From Streptococcus lutetiensis (lineage in GTDB: Bacteria; Bacillota; Bacilli; Lactobacillales; Streptococcaceae), in contig NZ_LS483403.1 in the NCBI RefSeq assembly GCF_900475675.1, positions 992,001-1,056,000 of the forward strand: DNA of 64,000 bases. The letters run 5' to 3'. Below, piece after piece: positions 27,207 through 37,681 of this stretch. The first letter of the stretch is position 1. The number at the start of each line of letters is the position of its first letter. The notes under the pieces are model-generated. The model worked only from the letters and a program-made list of their open reading frames with translations, made no database searches and was not told where the DNA came from. Both the position numbers and the translations under genes were made by a program.

Positions 27207-28946
27207 TTATTCTCCTTTCATTTCTTCAGCTTTGTTCAATTGTGAGTTAGCAATTTCACGATAAATATCATTTGATTGCATCAATTCATCATGTGTGCCA
27301 CGTCCAACAATTTCACCTTTATCAAGCACAATGATTTGATCGGCATCCATGATAGTTCCCACACGTTGCGCCACAATTAAAACAGTTGCTTCTTGTGTCA
27401 CCTCTTTCAAACGAGCACGCAGCTGAGCGTCTGTCTTATAATCAAGCGCTGAAAAAGAATCATCGAAAATGTAGATATCTGGTTTTTTAACCACAGCACG
27501 CGCAATTGAAAGACGTTGTTTTTGACCACCTGACAAATTGCTTCCGCCTTCAGCTAGATGAGTTTGATAACGGTCATCACGACTTTCGATAAATTCTTTA
27601 GCTTGTGCGATATCAGCTGCCGCTTGCAATTCCTCACTTGTCGCATCAGACTTACCATACTTCAAGTTTTCTTCGATGGTTCCTGTAAATAGCAGAGCTT
27701 TTTGCGGAATAAAGCCAATCTTTTGACGAAGTGCTTTCAGTTGATAATCCCTAACATCAACGCCATCAACCAAAATCTTACCAAGCGTCACGTCATAAAA
27801 ACGTGGAATCAAGTTAACCAGTGATGACTTACCAGAACCCGTAGACCCGATAAAGGCAATGGTTTCACCAGGTTTTGCCTTAAAGGAAATATCTTTTAAG
27901 ACTGGGCTTTCCGTTTCACCTGGGTAAGCAAAGGTTACTTTGTCAAATTCCAAATAACCTTTTGTAGCTGTCTCAGTCACACCATCATCATTAGGGTCAA
28001 TGGAAATTGGCATCGCCATAACTTCCGAAATACGTTCGCTTGAAACCACCATACGAGGATACATGGTAAAGAAATTGGCAAACAAAAGAAATGAGAATAA
28101 GGCGTGGAAACTATATTCAATAAAGGCTACCAAGTTACCGATTTGTAACTCACCATGTGCCAATGGGTTCAAAGCAAACCAAACAATAGCAACAATCATT
28201 GAAATAATGATTAGAACAAAGAGTGGTTCAGTCAAACCAGTTAAAATAAATAAGCGGCTTGATAAGTCTTTATATTCATCGTTTTTGCTACCAAAACGCT
28301 GTTCTTGAAAATCTTCTCTCGCAAAAGCACGAATGACACGTAAACCAGTTAAATTTTCACGAACATATTGGTTGATTTTATCAAGAGTTGATTGTTGTTT
28401 TTCTGATAAAGGACGCGTACGAGTTGCCACATAGTAAACAACCAGAACCAAAAATGGAATAGCAACTGCTACAATCCAAGCAAGCGATGGACTGGTTACT
28501 AAAATCATCACCACACTAGAAATCATCATTAAAGGTGTAATGACACCCATACGTAACGTCTGCTCAGCAAACTGCATCAAGATAAAAGCATCACTGGTCA
28601 TCCGTGTTACCAAGGAAGACACACCGATTTGTTCATATTCTTGATGTGAATATTGCTGTAACTTATCATACATGTCATTGCGCATATCCTTAATCATGTT
28701 TGTGGTAATTTTTCCTGCTGCATAAGCAAGAATCACACGTCCAATCATCCCCAAGATGATGACAACCAGCATAACCAGTGCCCAGAAATAGACCTTATTC
28801 TTATTTCCAACTGTAACCCCTTGATCAATCATTCGAGCAAGAGCCGTTGGTAAGCCTAAGTTAACAACTACAAAGGTAAGCGCCCCAATAACATCGAGCA
28901 CTAGCCATTTTGGGTATCTTTTCAAATAAGTCCAAATGAGTTTCAT
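27207..28946 (-). CDS. Heterodimeric ABC exporter subunit, degenerate ATPase site (RcrP paralogue)
   Basis: A 579-residue half-transporter with six membrane segments. Walker A is GSTGSGKSSLVNLIPRFYDV, the signature [15 protein letters not shown], and Walker B reads IYIFDDSFSALD, with Asp for the catalytic Glu; the H-loop is IVAQRVGT. It resembles RcrP (17222-19036) in these features and gene order. The two genes form one transcript. A LmrCD/BmrCD-like drug exporter is possible; no specific name is justified. Confidence 0.88.
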   Translation of the reverse strand: MKLIWTYLKRYPKWLVLDVIGALTFVVVNLGLPTALARMIDQGVTVGNKNKVYFWALVMLVVIILGMIGRVILAYAAGKITTNMIKDMRNDMYDKLQQYSHQEYEQIGVSSLVTRMTSDAFILMQFAEQTLRMGVITPLMMISSVVMILVTSPSLAWIVAVAIPFLVLVVYYVATRTRPLSEKQQSTLDKINQYVRENLTGLRVIRAFAREDFQEQRFGSKNDEYKDLSSRLFILTGLTEPLFVLIIISMIVAIVWFALNPLAHGELQIGNLVAFIEYSFHALFSFLLFANFFTMYPRMVVSSERISEVMAMPISIDPNDDGVTETATKGYLEFDKVTFAYPGETESPVLKDISFKAKPGETIAFIGSTGSGKSSLVNLIPRFYDVTLGKILVDGVDVRDYQLKALRQKIGFIPQKALLFTGTIEENLKYGKSDATSEELQAAADIAQAKEFIESRDDRYQTHLAEGGSNLSGGQKQRLSIARAVVKKPDIYIFDDSFSALDYKTDAQLRARLKEVTQEATVLIVAQRVGTIMDADQIIVLDKGEIVGRGTHDELMQSNDIYREIANSQLNKAEEMKGE

Positions 28947-29053
28947 AGTCTTTCCTTTCTAATCTGTTCTCTATTTTTAAGTAACGAAATACCTTCTTTC
29001 TGCAAGAAAGAGTGACTGCTATCCAGCTAAGTCACTCAACTAGTTAAATTATA

Positions 29054-29749
29054 TTAAACTTTAGTAACTTTAAATACTTTATTATTAGTTTGATTAATAC
29101 TCTCTTCCTCCAATGGTGGAATATTATTAACAGTATCAGCAATAATTTCTTGTTGGATTAATAAACACTTTTCTATAAACTTCAGCTGAGCAATAAAATA
29201 ATTATTTTTTAATAATTTCTTCTTTTTTGGTAGTTCGGGAAGTTCTTGTCCGTCTTGAGGATTATTTTTAATCAATTCTTGAGTGTATAAATGGATTACA
29301 CTAACAAAAGAATCCCACCAACCTGGTTTGCTACTTTTTATAAATATTGGAAATTTGATTTCTGTAATCTCCTGAACAGTAGCTAAAAACTCAGATAACG
29401 CTGCAACAGATTCTCTATTATAAATATTTTTCAAAAGAGTTTCGCTATATGGGTGAATGGTAGATTCTAGCTTGTTAATTAATGTTTTCTGCTTAGTACT
29501 TAGTAGGTGTCCTTTATATGCTAAGACAGAAATTCCTGAGGCTAACAAAGCCCCGACTGCTGCATATAAAGCATCAGAAGAAAAATTGGGATTATTGCTA
29601 GACTTCTCTTCTTCAAATTCTTCTGAAATATCTTCAAGTTTTCCTGCATACCGACCGTCTGAGGTTCGTAAGTCAACCCCATCAATTTTAAGTTTTCCAG
29701 CTTTAACTTCCTCTTTTTTATCATCAGGAACCTTCACCGTTTTTATCAT
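29054..29749 (-). CDS. Unknown protein with one membrane segment
   Basis: I do not recognise this 231-residue protein. Residues 1-45 are charged and contain KLKIDGVDLRTSDGRYAGKL, an acidic run follows, and a hydrophobic segment (ALYAAVGALLASGISVLAY) lies near residues 62-80. The C-terminal 150 residues are predicted helical and Lys/Asn-rich with a KKKKLLKNN stretch. It begins 24 bases after the ABC-F gene with a weak ribosome-binding site, and its composition is more AT-rich than the neighbours, suggesting an accessory insertion into an otherwise conserved gene row. Confidence 0.6.
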   Translation of the reverse strand: MIKTVKVPDDKKEEVKAGKLKIDGVDLRTSDGRYAGKLEDISEEFEEEKSSNNPNFSSDALYAAVGALLASGISVLAYKGHLLSTKQKTLINKLESTIHPYSETLLKNIYNRESVAALSEFLATVQEITEIKFPIFIKSSKPGWWDSFVSVIHLYTQELIKNNPQDGQELPELPKKKKLLKNNYFIAQLKFIEKCLLIQQEIIADTVNNIPPLEEESINQTNNKVFKVTKV

Positions 29750-29776
29750 CAAGTCTTTGTCATTACTTATAAAACA

Positions 29777-31645
29777 TTATCCCTCAAGTTCACTTAGGTA
29801 TTCATATCTTTCGTATTTTTCAAGTAAGTTTTCATTAGCTTCATCCAATGAACGTTGAAGTCCAGCTAGTTTGCCATAATCGCTGGCATTTTCTTGCATT
29901 TGAGCTTCGATAGATTCGATGTCTTCTTCAAGATTGGCAATTTCATCTTCGATGACTTCCCATTCTTTTTTTTCAAAATAAGACATGCGTTTCTTTTTCG
30001 TTTTTTCTTTTTCGGTCTTTTGTTGAGTTTCTTTCTTAACGTGTTCTGCTGCATTTTCTTCAAATGCTTTTTCGTCAAGATAATCCGTGTAATTTCCGAA
30101 AAATTCTCTGATATGACCATTTTCAAAGGCCAAAATTTTATTAGCTACCTTATCAAGGAAATAGCGGTCGTGACTAACTGTGATAACTGGCCCTTGGAAA
30201 GTTTGTAAAAAGCTTTCAAGAACAGTCAAAGTCGCAATGTCAAGGTCGTTTGTCGGTTCGTCGAGCAAAAGAACATTTGGTTTTTCAATCAAAATTTTCA
30301 AGAGATAAAGACGTTTCTTCTCACCACCAGAAAGTTTTGAAATCAAAGTTCCATGTGTTGAACGTGGGAACAAGAATTGTTCTAACAAATCCGTCACACT
30401 TGTTGTTCCAACACTTGTCTTGACTTCATCTGCTACTTCTTGCAAATAATTGATGACACGTTTGTCTTCGTCCATATCTTTTGGCAATTGTGAGAAATAA
30501 CTAATGCGGACAGTCTCACCAATTTCAAGTTTACCTGAACTTGGCTTCAAATCACCATTAATCAAATTAAGAAGGGTTGATTTCCCGACTCCGTTATCTC
30601 CAACAATCCCAATTCTATCTTTATTTTGCACTAATAAATTGAAATCTGTTAAGATTCGTTTATCAGGGAAAGCAAATGAGACATCTTCAAAATTGATAAC
30701 TTTTTTCCCGATACGGCTTGTTTCAAAATTAATTTCAAGCTCAGTCGACTGAGTCGTACCAGACAAGTCAGCTTTCAAATCATTAAATCGATTAATACGT
30801 GCTTGTTGTTTTGTCGCACGAGCCTGTGGTTGCGTACGCATCCAAGCCAGCTCTTGCTTGTAAAGTTGTTTTTTCTTGTGAAGCGTTGCTGCATCACGTT
30901 CATCTTGTTCTGCACGCAAACGAACGTAATCCTGATAATTTCCTTGATATTCTGTCAATTGACTATTTGCCAATTCAAAAATACGTGTTGCCACATTATC
31001 CAAGAAATATCGGTCGTGAGTGATGAAAAGAACTGTCTTTTTAGAAGTTTTCAAGTAATTTGTTAACCAAGCAATGGTATCAATATCCAAGTGGTTTGTC
31101 GGTTCGTCAAGCAACAACAAGTCAGCATCATTTAGCAACACTTGTGCTAATTGCACGCGACGACGAAGACCACCAGACAAATCACCAACTTTTTGTGACA
31201 AATCTTCAAGACCAAGTTTTGTCAAAACTGTCTTCACTTCACTCTCAATAGTCCAAGCGTCAAGCGAATCCATTTCTGCCATGACTTTTTCAAGTTTGTC
31301 TTGATTTGCTTCATCATAATTAGCCATCAAGGTTTCATACGTTTTAATCAAAGTCATTTCACGCAAATCTGATGACAAAACTGTATCCAAAATCGTTTTG
31401 TTATCATCAAACTCAGGTTCTTGTGTCAAATAGGCAACTTTATAACCATTCTTAGCTGAAAATGGCGACACATCACCATCAAAACCAAGTCGACCTGAAA
31501 TAACGTCGAGGAGGGTCGTTTTACCGGTACCATTAACACCAATAATCCCGATACGATCAAAATCATGAATAATAAAGGAAATATCACGAAATACTGTCTT
31601 GTCACCAACGGATTTCGTTAAGTGTTCTACGATAAAATCGCTCAT
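29777..31645 (-). CDS. ABC-F family ATPase, Uup/YdiF-like
   Basis: A 622-residue soluble protein with two ABC domains: Walker [12 protein letters not shown] and [11 protein letters not shown], signatures [15 protein letters not shown] and [15 protein letters not shown], and both Walker B regions followed by EPTN(H/D)LD. A basic linker separates the domains and a C-terminal coiled coil (about residues 530-620) matches the Uup type. ABC-F proteins act on ribosomes or, as antibiotic-resistance variants, protect them; the Uup-like tail argues for a housekeeping role. It overlaps cca by four bases. Confidence 0.9.
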   Translation of the reverse strand: MSDFIVEHLTKSVGDKTVFRDISFIIHDFDRIGIIGVNGTGKTTLLDVISGRLGFDGDVSPFSAKNGYKVAYLTQEPEFDDNKTILDTVLSSDLREMTLIKTYETLMANYDEANQDKLEKVMAEMDSLDAWTIESEVKTVLTKLGLEDLSQKVGDLSGGLRRRVQLAQVLLNDADLLLLDEPTNHLDIDTIAWLTNYLKTSKKTVLFITHDRYFLDNVATRIFELANSQLTEYQGNYQDYVRLRAEQDERDAATLHKKKQLYKQELAWMRTQPQARATKQQARINRFNDLKADLSGTTQSTELEINFETSRIGKKVINFEDVSFAFPDKRILTDFNLLVQNKDRIGIVGDNGVGKSTLLNLINGDLKPSSGKLEIGETVRISYFSQLPKDMDEDKRVINYLQEVADEVKTSVGTTSVTDLLEQFLFPRSTHGTLISKLSGGEKKRLYLLKILIEKPNVLLLDEPTNDLDIATLTVLESFLQTFQGPVITVSHDRYFLDKVANKILAFENGHIREFFGNYTDYLDEKAFEENAAEHVKKETQQKTEKEKTKKKRMSYFEKKEWEVIEDEIANLEEDIESIEAQMQENASDYGKLAGLQRSLDEANENLLEKYERYEYLSELEG

Positions 31646-32847
31646 TTACTTTCCTTTCTAATAAATTCAAAAATAGCTTCTTTATCATTGGCAAGCTCAC
31701 CAAGGACGATATGTTGTTCGATTGCTTTTAGAATTTGACCAAGCTCAGGACCTGGTTTGAATTGCATTTCTTTAATCAACATACCACCATTGACTACGAT
31801 TTCATGTTTGTCATGAATGGCTAATTCTTTATCCAAGCGCTCAATTGTTGGAAAATCAACTGGTAGACCGAAACCTAGGCGAAGGTCTTCTGCTTGTTCG
31901 ATAAGATTACGACCATAACAATACATTTCCATCTTATCAAGCTCATTTGTCAAACGGAAACGATAGATTGATACAATCTTTTCAACATCCTTTTGGAATT
32001 GACTTGATGTTTTCCAAGCTCGCAAAAAGTCACGAACATCTTTGACATCCAATGCTAATAGCAAAGCTGCCCAAGCTTGTTCTGATGTTTTAAAGTGATA
32101 ATCGTCTGCCAAATTATCCAAAAATTGTTGCAAATGATCATGAGCATTCTCAAGATGAGGAAGGTATTTTTGAGCTTCACTTGCAATCATGGTTTTAATC
32201 CCTTTACGCCAGAAAGGTGCCATCAATAATTTGTCAAATTCAATAAAAGAGCGCTCTACTGAAATTTTTTCAAGTAAGGGCGCATGTGCTGCCATGGCAG
32301 CAAAAGTCTCAGGTTCAATATCAAAATCAAGACTAGCTGAAAAACGGAAACCACGCATGATGCGAAGGGCATCCTCATTAAAACGCTCAGCTGGATTTCC
32401 AACCGCACGTAACAATTTGGCTTTCAGGTCAGCTAAACCATTAAATTTATCAATAATCAAACCTGTTTCATCAAGTGCAAAAGCATTTACCGTAAAGTCA
32501 CGACGTTTCAAATCCTCTTCAAGTGAGCGAACAAAGGATACGCTACTTGGTCTACGATAATCTACGTAAACATCTTCCGTACGGAAAGTAGTGATTTCAT
32601 ACTCGCCACCTTCTTCAAGAACAAGCACAGTCCCATGCTCAATCCCAATATCAACGGTACGGTGAAAAATGCTTTTTGTTTCTTCTGGGTAAGAACTTGT
32701 TGCAATATCAACATCGTGAATCGGACGATTTAATAAAACGTCTCGAACACTACCACCGACAAAATATGCCTCGTAGCCTGCTTCACGAATTTTCTTTAAA
32801 ATTGGTAAAGCCTCCTGAAATTCAGAAGGCAGATTGTTTAATTTCAT
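31642..32847 (-). CDS. cca: CCA-adding tRNA nucleotidyltransferase
   Basis: Adds or repairs the 3' CCA of tRNAs. The 401-residue class II enzyme has the nucleotidyltransferase motif [20 protein letters not shown] with the DxD metal ligands, [13 protein letters not shown] and the RxxRFxxxL-like [20 protein letters not shown]. It is in the conserved DUF1149-DegV-dapB-cca-ABC-F row and overlaps both neighbours by four bases, indicating one transcript. Confidence 0.95.
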   Translation of the reverse strand: MKLNNLPSEFQEALPILKKIREAGYEAYFVGGSVRDVLLNRPIHDVDIATSSYPEETKSIFHRTVDIGIEHGTVLVLEEGGEYEITTFRTEDVYVDYRRPSSVSFVRSLEEDLKRRDFTVNAFALDETGLIIDKFNGLADLKAKLLRAVGNPAERFNEDALRIMRGFRFSASLDFDIEPETFAAMAAHAPLLEKISVERSFIEFDKLLMAPFWRKGIKTMIASEAQKYLPHLENAHDHLQQFLDNLADDYHFKTSEQAWAALLLALDVKDVRDFLRAWKTSSQFQKDVEKIVSIYRFRLTNELDKMEMYCYGRNLIEQAEDLRLGFGLPVDFPTIERLDKELAIHDKHEIVVNGGMLIKEMQFKPGPELGQILKAIEQHIVLGELANDKEAIFEFIRKESK

Positions 32848-33611
32848 AGTAATTTTTCCAAACCATAAACAAGTTTATCTTGTTTCACAACTGCTTTAAT
32901 CCCAATATTAACGCCACTCATAAATGAAATACGATCATATGAATCATGACGAAGTGTTAGGCCTTCACCTTGTGCTCCAAAAATAACTTCTTGGTGAGCA
33001 ACTAAGCCTGGTAAGCGAACACTGTGGATACGCATGCCATCAAAATCAGCACCACGAGCACCCTTAAGTGTTTCAACTTCATCAGGAGCCCCTTGTTTTT
33101 TAGCTTGACGTACTTCGCGAATCAATTCAGCTGTTTTCACAGCCGTTCCTGAAGGAGCATCCTTCTTCTTATCATGATGTAATTCAATAATTTCAAGGTC
33201 CGGAAAATATTTGGCTGCTTTAGCAGCAAATTCCATGAGTAAAATTGCACCTATAGCAAAGTTAGGGGCAATGAGTCCACCGATTTTCTTGTCTTCAGAA
33301 AGAGCAATCAATTCGGCGATTTCGTCTTCAGAAAATCCTGTTGTCCCAACAACTGGAGCAAAGCCTTTTTCTAAAGCAAAACGAGTGTTTTCATAAGCAA
33401 CAGCTGGCATGGTAAAATCAACCCACACATCAGCATCAAAACCAACTAGTTGTGATTTATCAGTGAATACTGGGACGCCATCAACTTCTTTTTCTGTTGC
33501 AAATGGATCAAGCAAAGCTGCTAAGGCTAATTCGTCATCTCCCTTAACCATATTAACTGCTGCTGAACCCATTCTCCCTTTAAAACCTGCTACGATAACT
33601 TTAATACTCAT
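32844..33611 (-). CDS. dapB: 4-hydroxy-tetrahydrodipicolinate reductase
   Basis: NAD(P)H-dependent step of lysine and cell-wall precursor synthesis. The product [20 protein letters not shown] has the dinucleotide-binding GxxGxxG motif and the active-site [15 protein letters not shown] motif. The ATG at 33611 gives the usual 255 residues; an upstream extension is not conserved in relatives. It sits 25 bases after the DegV gene stop and overlaps cca. Confidence 0.93.
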   Translation of the reverse strand: MSIKVIVAGFKGRMGSAAVNMVKGDDELALAALLDPFATEKEVDGVPVFTDKSQLVGFDADVWVDFTMPAVAYENTRFALEKGFAPVVGTTGFSEDEIAELIALSEDKKIGGLIAPNFAIGAILLMEFAAKAAKYFPDLEIIELHHDKKKDAPSGTAVKTAELIREVRQAKKQGAPDEVETLKGARGADFDGMRIHSVRLPGLVAHQEVIFGAQGEGLTLRHDSYDRISFMSGVNIGIKAVVKQDKLVYGLEKLL

Positions 33612-33635
33612 GTTTTTTCTTTTCCTCTCTAGCAC

Positions 33636-34484
33636 TTAGACAATTGGTGTGAAACCAAATGCAACGGCACCTTCCCCCAAATGAGTAGCAATTACGCCAT
33701 CAAATGATACGATTTCTAGATTTTCTGTTTGACCTCTTTCAGCCAAAGCTTGATAGAAATGTTGTGCTTTTTCTTCTGCGCGAGAATGAATGATGAAGAC
33801 TTCGTATTCGCCATTTTTAGTCACGTCAGACAAAACATCTACAAGACGTTTGATAGCCTTTTTCTCAGTTCGCACTTTTTCATATACTTCAATAACACCT
33901 TCGTCATTAAAGTAAAGAATTGGTTTAATGCTAAGCAAGTTACCAATCAAAGCTGAACCATTTGACAAACGTCCACCTTTTACCAAGTGATTTAAATCAT
34001 CAACCATGATAAAGGCACTTGTTCCATCGATTTGCTTTTGCAATTTAGCCAAAATATCATCAAACGAAAGACCATCTTCAGCCCAATTAAGTGTATTTTT
34101 TACCATGCTACCTAGTGGGGCTGAAGTAATTTTACTATCTGGAAATGCAATCGTTAATTCAGGATAATCTTCAATTAAGAACTGGATATTCTGCCAAAAT
34201 CCTGAAATGCCTGATGACAAGAACAATCCCACAACGTGTGTGTAGCCTTCTGATGAAAGTTGTGTCAAAATTTCATCCAATTTAACTAGACTTGGTTGGC
34301 TTGTCTTAGGTAAAGTTGGTGACATAGCCATTTTTTTGTAAAAATCATCAAGGCTTAAGTCTTTCCCTTCAACGTAAGAAACACCACCAATCATGATTGG
34401 GATATCTAAGACAAAAAGATTCTCTTTTGCCTTAAGGTCATCTGACAAAACTGCGGTTGTATCTGTTATAACTGCTAATTTCAT
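33636..34484 (-). CDS. DegV family fatty-acid-binding protein
   Basis: A 282-residue DegV protein, which binds fatty acids for phosphorylation by the FakA kinase in Firmicutes. Conserved segments are [24 protein letters not shown], the [14 protein letters not shown] stretch that holds the lipid head group, and [18 protein letters not shown]. It overlaps DUF1149 by one base. FakA itself is not in the window. Confidence 0.9.
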   Translation of the reverse strand: MKLAVITDTTAVLSDDLKAKENLFVLDIPIMIGGVSYVEGKDLSLDDFYKKMAMSPTLPKTSQPSLVKLDEILTQLSSEGYTHVVGLFLSSGISGFWQNIQFLIEDYPELTIAFPDSKITSAPLGSMVKNTLNWAEDGLSFDDILAKLQKQIDGTSAFIMVDDLNHLVKGGRLSNGSALIGNLLSIKPILYFNDEGVIEVYEKVRTEKKAIKRLVDVLSDVTKNGEYEVFIIHSRAEEKAQHFYQALAERGQTENLEIVSFDGVIATHLGEGAVAFGFTPIV

Positions 34485-34864
34485 TAACTTCTAAACTCCA
34501 ATTTAACCCCTGGACGATCGAGGGCAATTTCGGTTACTTCGTATGTTAGGCGTTGCACAATATCAAGTAAAGGCGCTGCCAAATATTCAACTTCGTCCTT
34601 AGTGAATTCACTTGGTTCATTAACAATACGATTTTGAATGTGAACCATTTGTGAGACAACACCACTAATGACAAACTCTTGTTTTACAATCATAAATTGT
34701 AAAACAGAAACGATTGTTGTTTGATTATTGTCTGTGTCTTTTTTCACTAATTGAAATGTGACTTCAAAATTAGTCTTCGGTGTACCATTTTCTTTTTCCC
34801 ATTCGAGATTTCTTGCATCATAATGGTATTGGTTGACAAATTCTTTTTCACGTACTAATTCCAT
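34484..34864 (-). CDS. DUF1149 family protein (SecB-like fold)
   Basis: A 126-residue protein of the DUF1149 family, found mainly in lactic acid bacteria and proposed to have a SecB-like fold. It starts [20 protein letters not shown] and has no membrane segment. It is the first gene of the DegV-dapB-cca-ABC-F row. A promoter with TGCTATAAT (extended -10, 34894-34899) lies 30 bases upstream. Function unknown. Confidence 0.8.
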   Translation of the reverse strand: MELVREKEFVNQYHYDARNLEWEKENGTPKTNFEVTFQLVKKDTDNNQTTIVSVLQFMIVKQEFVISGVVSQMVHIQNRIVNEPSEFTKDEVEYLAAPLLDIVQRLTYEVTEIALDRPGVKLEFRS

Positions 34865-34893
34865 ACTTATCTCCTCTTTGTATATCGCTTTTC

Positions 34894-34922
34894 ATTATAG
34901 CATATTTCAACTCTATTTTGCA
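34894..34922 (-). promoter_or_regulatory. Promoter of the DUF1149-DegV-dapB-cca row
   Basis: On the minus strand an extended -10 TGCTATAAT (TATAAT at 34894-34899) follows a weak TGCAAA -35 by 17 bp, just before an AGAGGAG ribosome-binding site. Confidence 0.6.
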
Positions 34923-34985
34923 CGCTTTTCTTTGAACTTTAAAAGCAATACTGACAATTCTTTTTTTAACTCAAAAAAAGTGTGT

Positions 34986-35645
34986 TTACCAACTATCATA
35001 AATAGTCAAATTGTATTCTGAAATGAGCTGATTTAATTTGCTACCGTAAGACGTATCTGTGGCATAAGTCCCTGTTAGTGCTGCGGTCGCATCTTGATAA
35101 GAAGTAGTCTTTGATTTATGCACACCAGCATACAAATCTTTTTGAAGAAACTGAACATAATCCTGCAAGGATTCTTCCAAACTACCATAAGAACGAAATT
35201 GAGCATCAATGGTGTAAGAATTCCCATTACCTTCATCCTCCCAAGTCTGCATAGTCACCGATTGCCCCTTATAATCCCCTTTGATGCCAAAGAAATTATA
35301 ATTAGGTGCTTGACTCAGTTTTGACTGACCACTGTTTGACTCTAAAATAGCTTGCGCAATCATGACCGAAGCATAAAGGTCATTTTGCGCAGCGATTTGA
35401 CGAACTGATTCACCAATCGTTTGAATGAAAGATCTGGTCGTTGTGTCTTGAGATGATTGACTAGTGTCTGCGGAGGCTGGATTTGCTGCTTCCTGCGAAT
35501 GATAGGCGAAGAAAATCAAAGTCGAACAAGCCAAAAAGGCTAGAAAAGTCATGCCATATAAGACAGAACGAGGGACATTTTTTCGCCGTCGTCTTCCACT
35601 AACCTTTCTTCTTTTCTTCCTTTTTCTTTCCTTTGCCAAATACAT
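34986..35645 (-). CDS. Membrane-anchored glucosaminidase (peptidoglycan hydrolase)
   Basis: A 219-residue protein: a strongly basic N-terminus (KERKRKKRRK), one membrane segment at about residues 30-48, a Ser/Thr/Gln linker and a glucosaminidase domain (about 75-217). The catalytic Glu is in IAQAILESNSGQSKL, followed by APNYNFFGIKGDYKG. It should cleave glycan strands in the wall, for daughter-cell separation or wall turnover. The long run of basic residues is unusual but could simply anchor the protein at the membrane. Confidence 0.88.
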   Translation of the reverse strand: MYLAKERKRKKRRKVSGRRRRKNVPRSVLYGMTFLAFLACSTLIFFAYHSQEAANPASADTSQSSQDTTTRSFIQTIGESVRQIAAQNDLYASVMIAQAILESNSGQSKLSQAPNYNFFGIKGDYKGQSVTMQTWEDEGNGNSYTIDAQFRSYGSLEESLQDYVQFLQKDLYAGVHKSKTTSYQDATAALTGTYATDTSYGSKLNQLISEYNLTIYDSW

Positions 35646-35728
35646 TCAGTCCTTTCAAAAAGTCACCTTTCAGTATAACAAATTTTTGATAAAAAAGAGA
35701 CTCTTAACCATTAAAGTATAGAATTCAT

Positions 35729-35766
35729 AAAAAAGGTCTCAGATAAACTTATCCAAGACACCTTTT
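35729..35766 (-). terminator. Terminator of the DXS-like gene
   Basis: A long imperfect stem (AAAAGGTGTCTTGGATAA against TTATCTGAGACCTTTT) is followed by a T tract on the minus strand nine bases after the stop. Confidence 0.7.
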
Positions 35767-35774
35767 CTTATTTA

Positions 35775-37535
35775 TCATGCAAGACTTGCTAAAATATTTT
35801 TGACAATATTATCAACCGTCACACCATTTTCTGCTAACAATTTTTTGGCATTGTAACGGTCATGGAAGGCTTTTTCAACACCGTAATTTTGAACCTTTAG
35901 GTCTGTATTTCCAAGATAGCTTGCAACCATCTGACCATAGCCACCTTCAAGGACGCCATCTTCCAAAGTCACCACAACTTGGTGTTCAGATTCCAAACTA
36001 TCAAGCAATTCTTCGTCCAATCCTGTGATGAATTTTGGATTAACAAGAGTTGCTGTGATTCCGTGTTTGTCAGCCAATTCTTTAGCCACTTCTTTAGCTA
36101 AACCATAGAAATTACCAAGACCAAAGAGGGAAACCTTACTACCTTTTTGAGTGACTCGGTTCTTGTTAAGAATTGAATAATCTGTCGCATCAGCTACTCC
36201 AGTCTCATGAAGTGGACCAACTGGAATACGAATAGCAACTGGGTGTTCATTTTGTTCAACAGCCCAATCAAGCATCGCTAGATACTCTTCTTTACTTGTT
36301 GGCGCCAAGTAAACCACGTTTGGAATGTGAGCCAAGAATGGAATATCGAAGAAACCAAGGTGACTCTCATCATTCATGGCACTAACTGATGCAGAATAAA
36401 CAAGTGTTGTCACCGGAAGATTATTAAGCGCAATGTCATGTGACCATTGGTCGTAGGTACGTTGCATAAACGGTGCTGCTACGTACCAGATTGGTTTGGC
36501 ACCATTTTTGGCAAGACCAGCTGCCATGGTTGCAGCTTCTTCTTCAGCGATTCCTACATCAACAAATTGTTTACCAGCTTTTTGGCGTTGCTTTTGATTC
36601 AACATAAACATCGGTGTTCCCGCATTAACAGCTACAACAGTCGGGTCTTTTTCAATCTTGTCTAAAACAAATTGTGTCGTGATACTGTTATAAGTTTTAC
36701 CTGAAGAAGCGTTGCGAAGGTATTCTCCAGTTTCTGGATTGTAAGGTCCTCCAGCGTGGAATGCTTCACGATTTTCTTCCATAAATGACACACCATGTCC
36801 TTTTTGTGTTTGAATGTGTAACAAAATAGGGTGATTCACATCTTTAACTTCTTCAAAAAGAGTAATTAATTGGTCAAGGTCATTTCCAGCGTTAAGGTAA
36901 CGGTAGTCAAAACCAAGTGCCTCAAAGAAATTATTTGCAGCTTTGCCATTGTTTTCACGCAAATCACGAAGTGCTGTGTAAATACCACCTGTTGGATTTG
37001 CTGCGATTGATTGGTCATTATCGTTAACAATAATAATCGCATTGGTTCCTTCTGTTGCGATTTGGTTCAAGCCTTCATAAGCCATTCCACCTGACAGTGA
37101 ACCATCACCGATAACAGCAACAACATTGTATGATTCATTTTTTAAATCACGCGCTTTCGCCACACCTGAAGCCAGTGCCAAAGAGGTTGACGTATGCCCA
37201 ATAGTAAACAAATCATGTTTGCTTTCTTTAGGATTTGTATAACCAGACACGTCGTCATAGTGAGCTGGGGCAAGAAAGGCTTTGGCACGTCCAGTCAACA
37301 TTTTATGAACGTATGATTGGTGAGAAACGTCAAAGATAAATTTATCAATCGGTGAATTAAAGACATAGTGCATAGCGACAGTCATTTCAACTACACCAAA
37401 ATTTGGTCCATTGTGCCCGCCATGCTGGCTTGTTTTTTCCAGCAAAGCTTGACGAGCTTCGTCCACCACACGTTGTAAGTCCTTACGAGACAATTGTTTT
37501 AAATCTTGTGGTGATTCAATTGTTTCAAGTACCAT
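35775..37535 (-). CDS. dxs: 1-Deoxy-D-xylulose-5-phosphate synthase-like enzyme
   Basis: A 586-residue thiamine-diphosphate transketolase-family enzyme condensing pyruvate and glyceraldehyde 3-phosphate. Visible motifs: HNGPNFGVVEMTVAMHYVF and DVSHQSYVHKMLTGR, the ThDP site GDGSLSGGMAYEGL through VNDND, and EEEAATMAAGLA of the second domain. The ATG at 37535 has AGGAG six bases upstream. The organism has the mevalonate route and no other non-mevalonate gene is in view, so the product may serve thiamine or pyridoxal synthesis. Promoter architecture is that of MerR-regulated genes. Confidence 0.85.
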   Translation of the reverse strand: MVLETIESPQDLKQLSRKDLQRVVDEARQALLEKTSQHGGHNGPNFGVVEMTVAMHYVFNSPIDKFIFDVSHQSYVHKMLTGRAKAFLAPAHYDDVSGYTNPKESKHDLFTIGHTSTSLALASGVAKARDLKNESYNVVAVIGDGSLSGGMAYEGLNQIATEGTNAIIIVNDNDQSIAANPTGGIYTALRDLRENNGKAANNFFEALGFDYRYLNAGNDLDQLITLFEEVKDVNHPILLHIQTQKGHGVSFMEENREAFHAGGPYNPETGEYLRNASSGKTYNSITTQFVLDKIEKDPTVVAVNAGTPMFMLNQKQRQKAGKQFVDVGIAEEEAATMAAGLAKNGAKPIWYVAAPFMQRTYDQWSHDIALNNLPVTTLVYSASVSAMNDESHLGFFDIPFLAHIPNVVYLAPTSKEEYLAMLDWAVEQNEHPVAIRIPVGPLHETGVADATDYSILNKNRVTQKGSKVSLFGLGNFYGLAKEVAKELADKHGITATLVNPKFITGLDEELLDSLESEHQVVVTLEDGVLEGGYGQMVASYLGNTDLKVQNYGVEKAFHDRYNAKKLLAENGVTVDNIVKNILASLA

Positions 37536-37596
37536 ATATTTCTCCTTTTTATTTAACAATCATTTTAAAAATTTCTCAGTTTTTCCGAGTATCCCT

Positions 37597-37627
37597 ATCA
37601 TACACCTTGGAGTTAACTCCAAGTCAA
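37597..37627 (-). promoter_or_regulatory. MerR-type promoter with a palindromic operator
   Basis: TTGACT (37622-37627) and TATGAT (37597-37602) are separated by 19 bp on the minus strand, and the spacer holds the perfect 18-bp palindrome CTTGGAGTTAACTCCAAG (37606-37623). Over-long spacers with such palindromes are the signature of MerR-family activation by DNA untwisting. No MerR gene is in the window. Confidence 0.82.
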
Positions 37628-37649
37628 GTAAAAAATGACTTTTAAAGAT

Positions 37650-37680
37650 AAAAAAAGAGAGATAATCTCTATCTCTCTTA
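37650..37680 (-). terminator. Terminator of the metE-MTHFR operon
   Basis: AGAGAGATA and TATCTCTCT pair around GAGAT and run into T7 on the minus strand, directly after the stop at 37682. Confidence 0.85.
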
Positions 37681-37681
37681 A

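Noticed and set aside
25435..28946. Naming the second exporter pair patAB or satAB
   Set aside because: Sequence features resemble the RcrPQ/LmrCD type, and recalled PatA sequence differs clearly.
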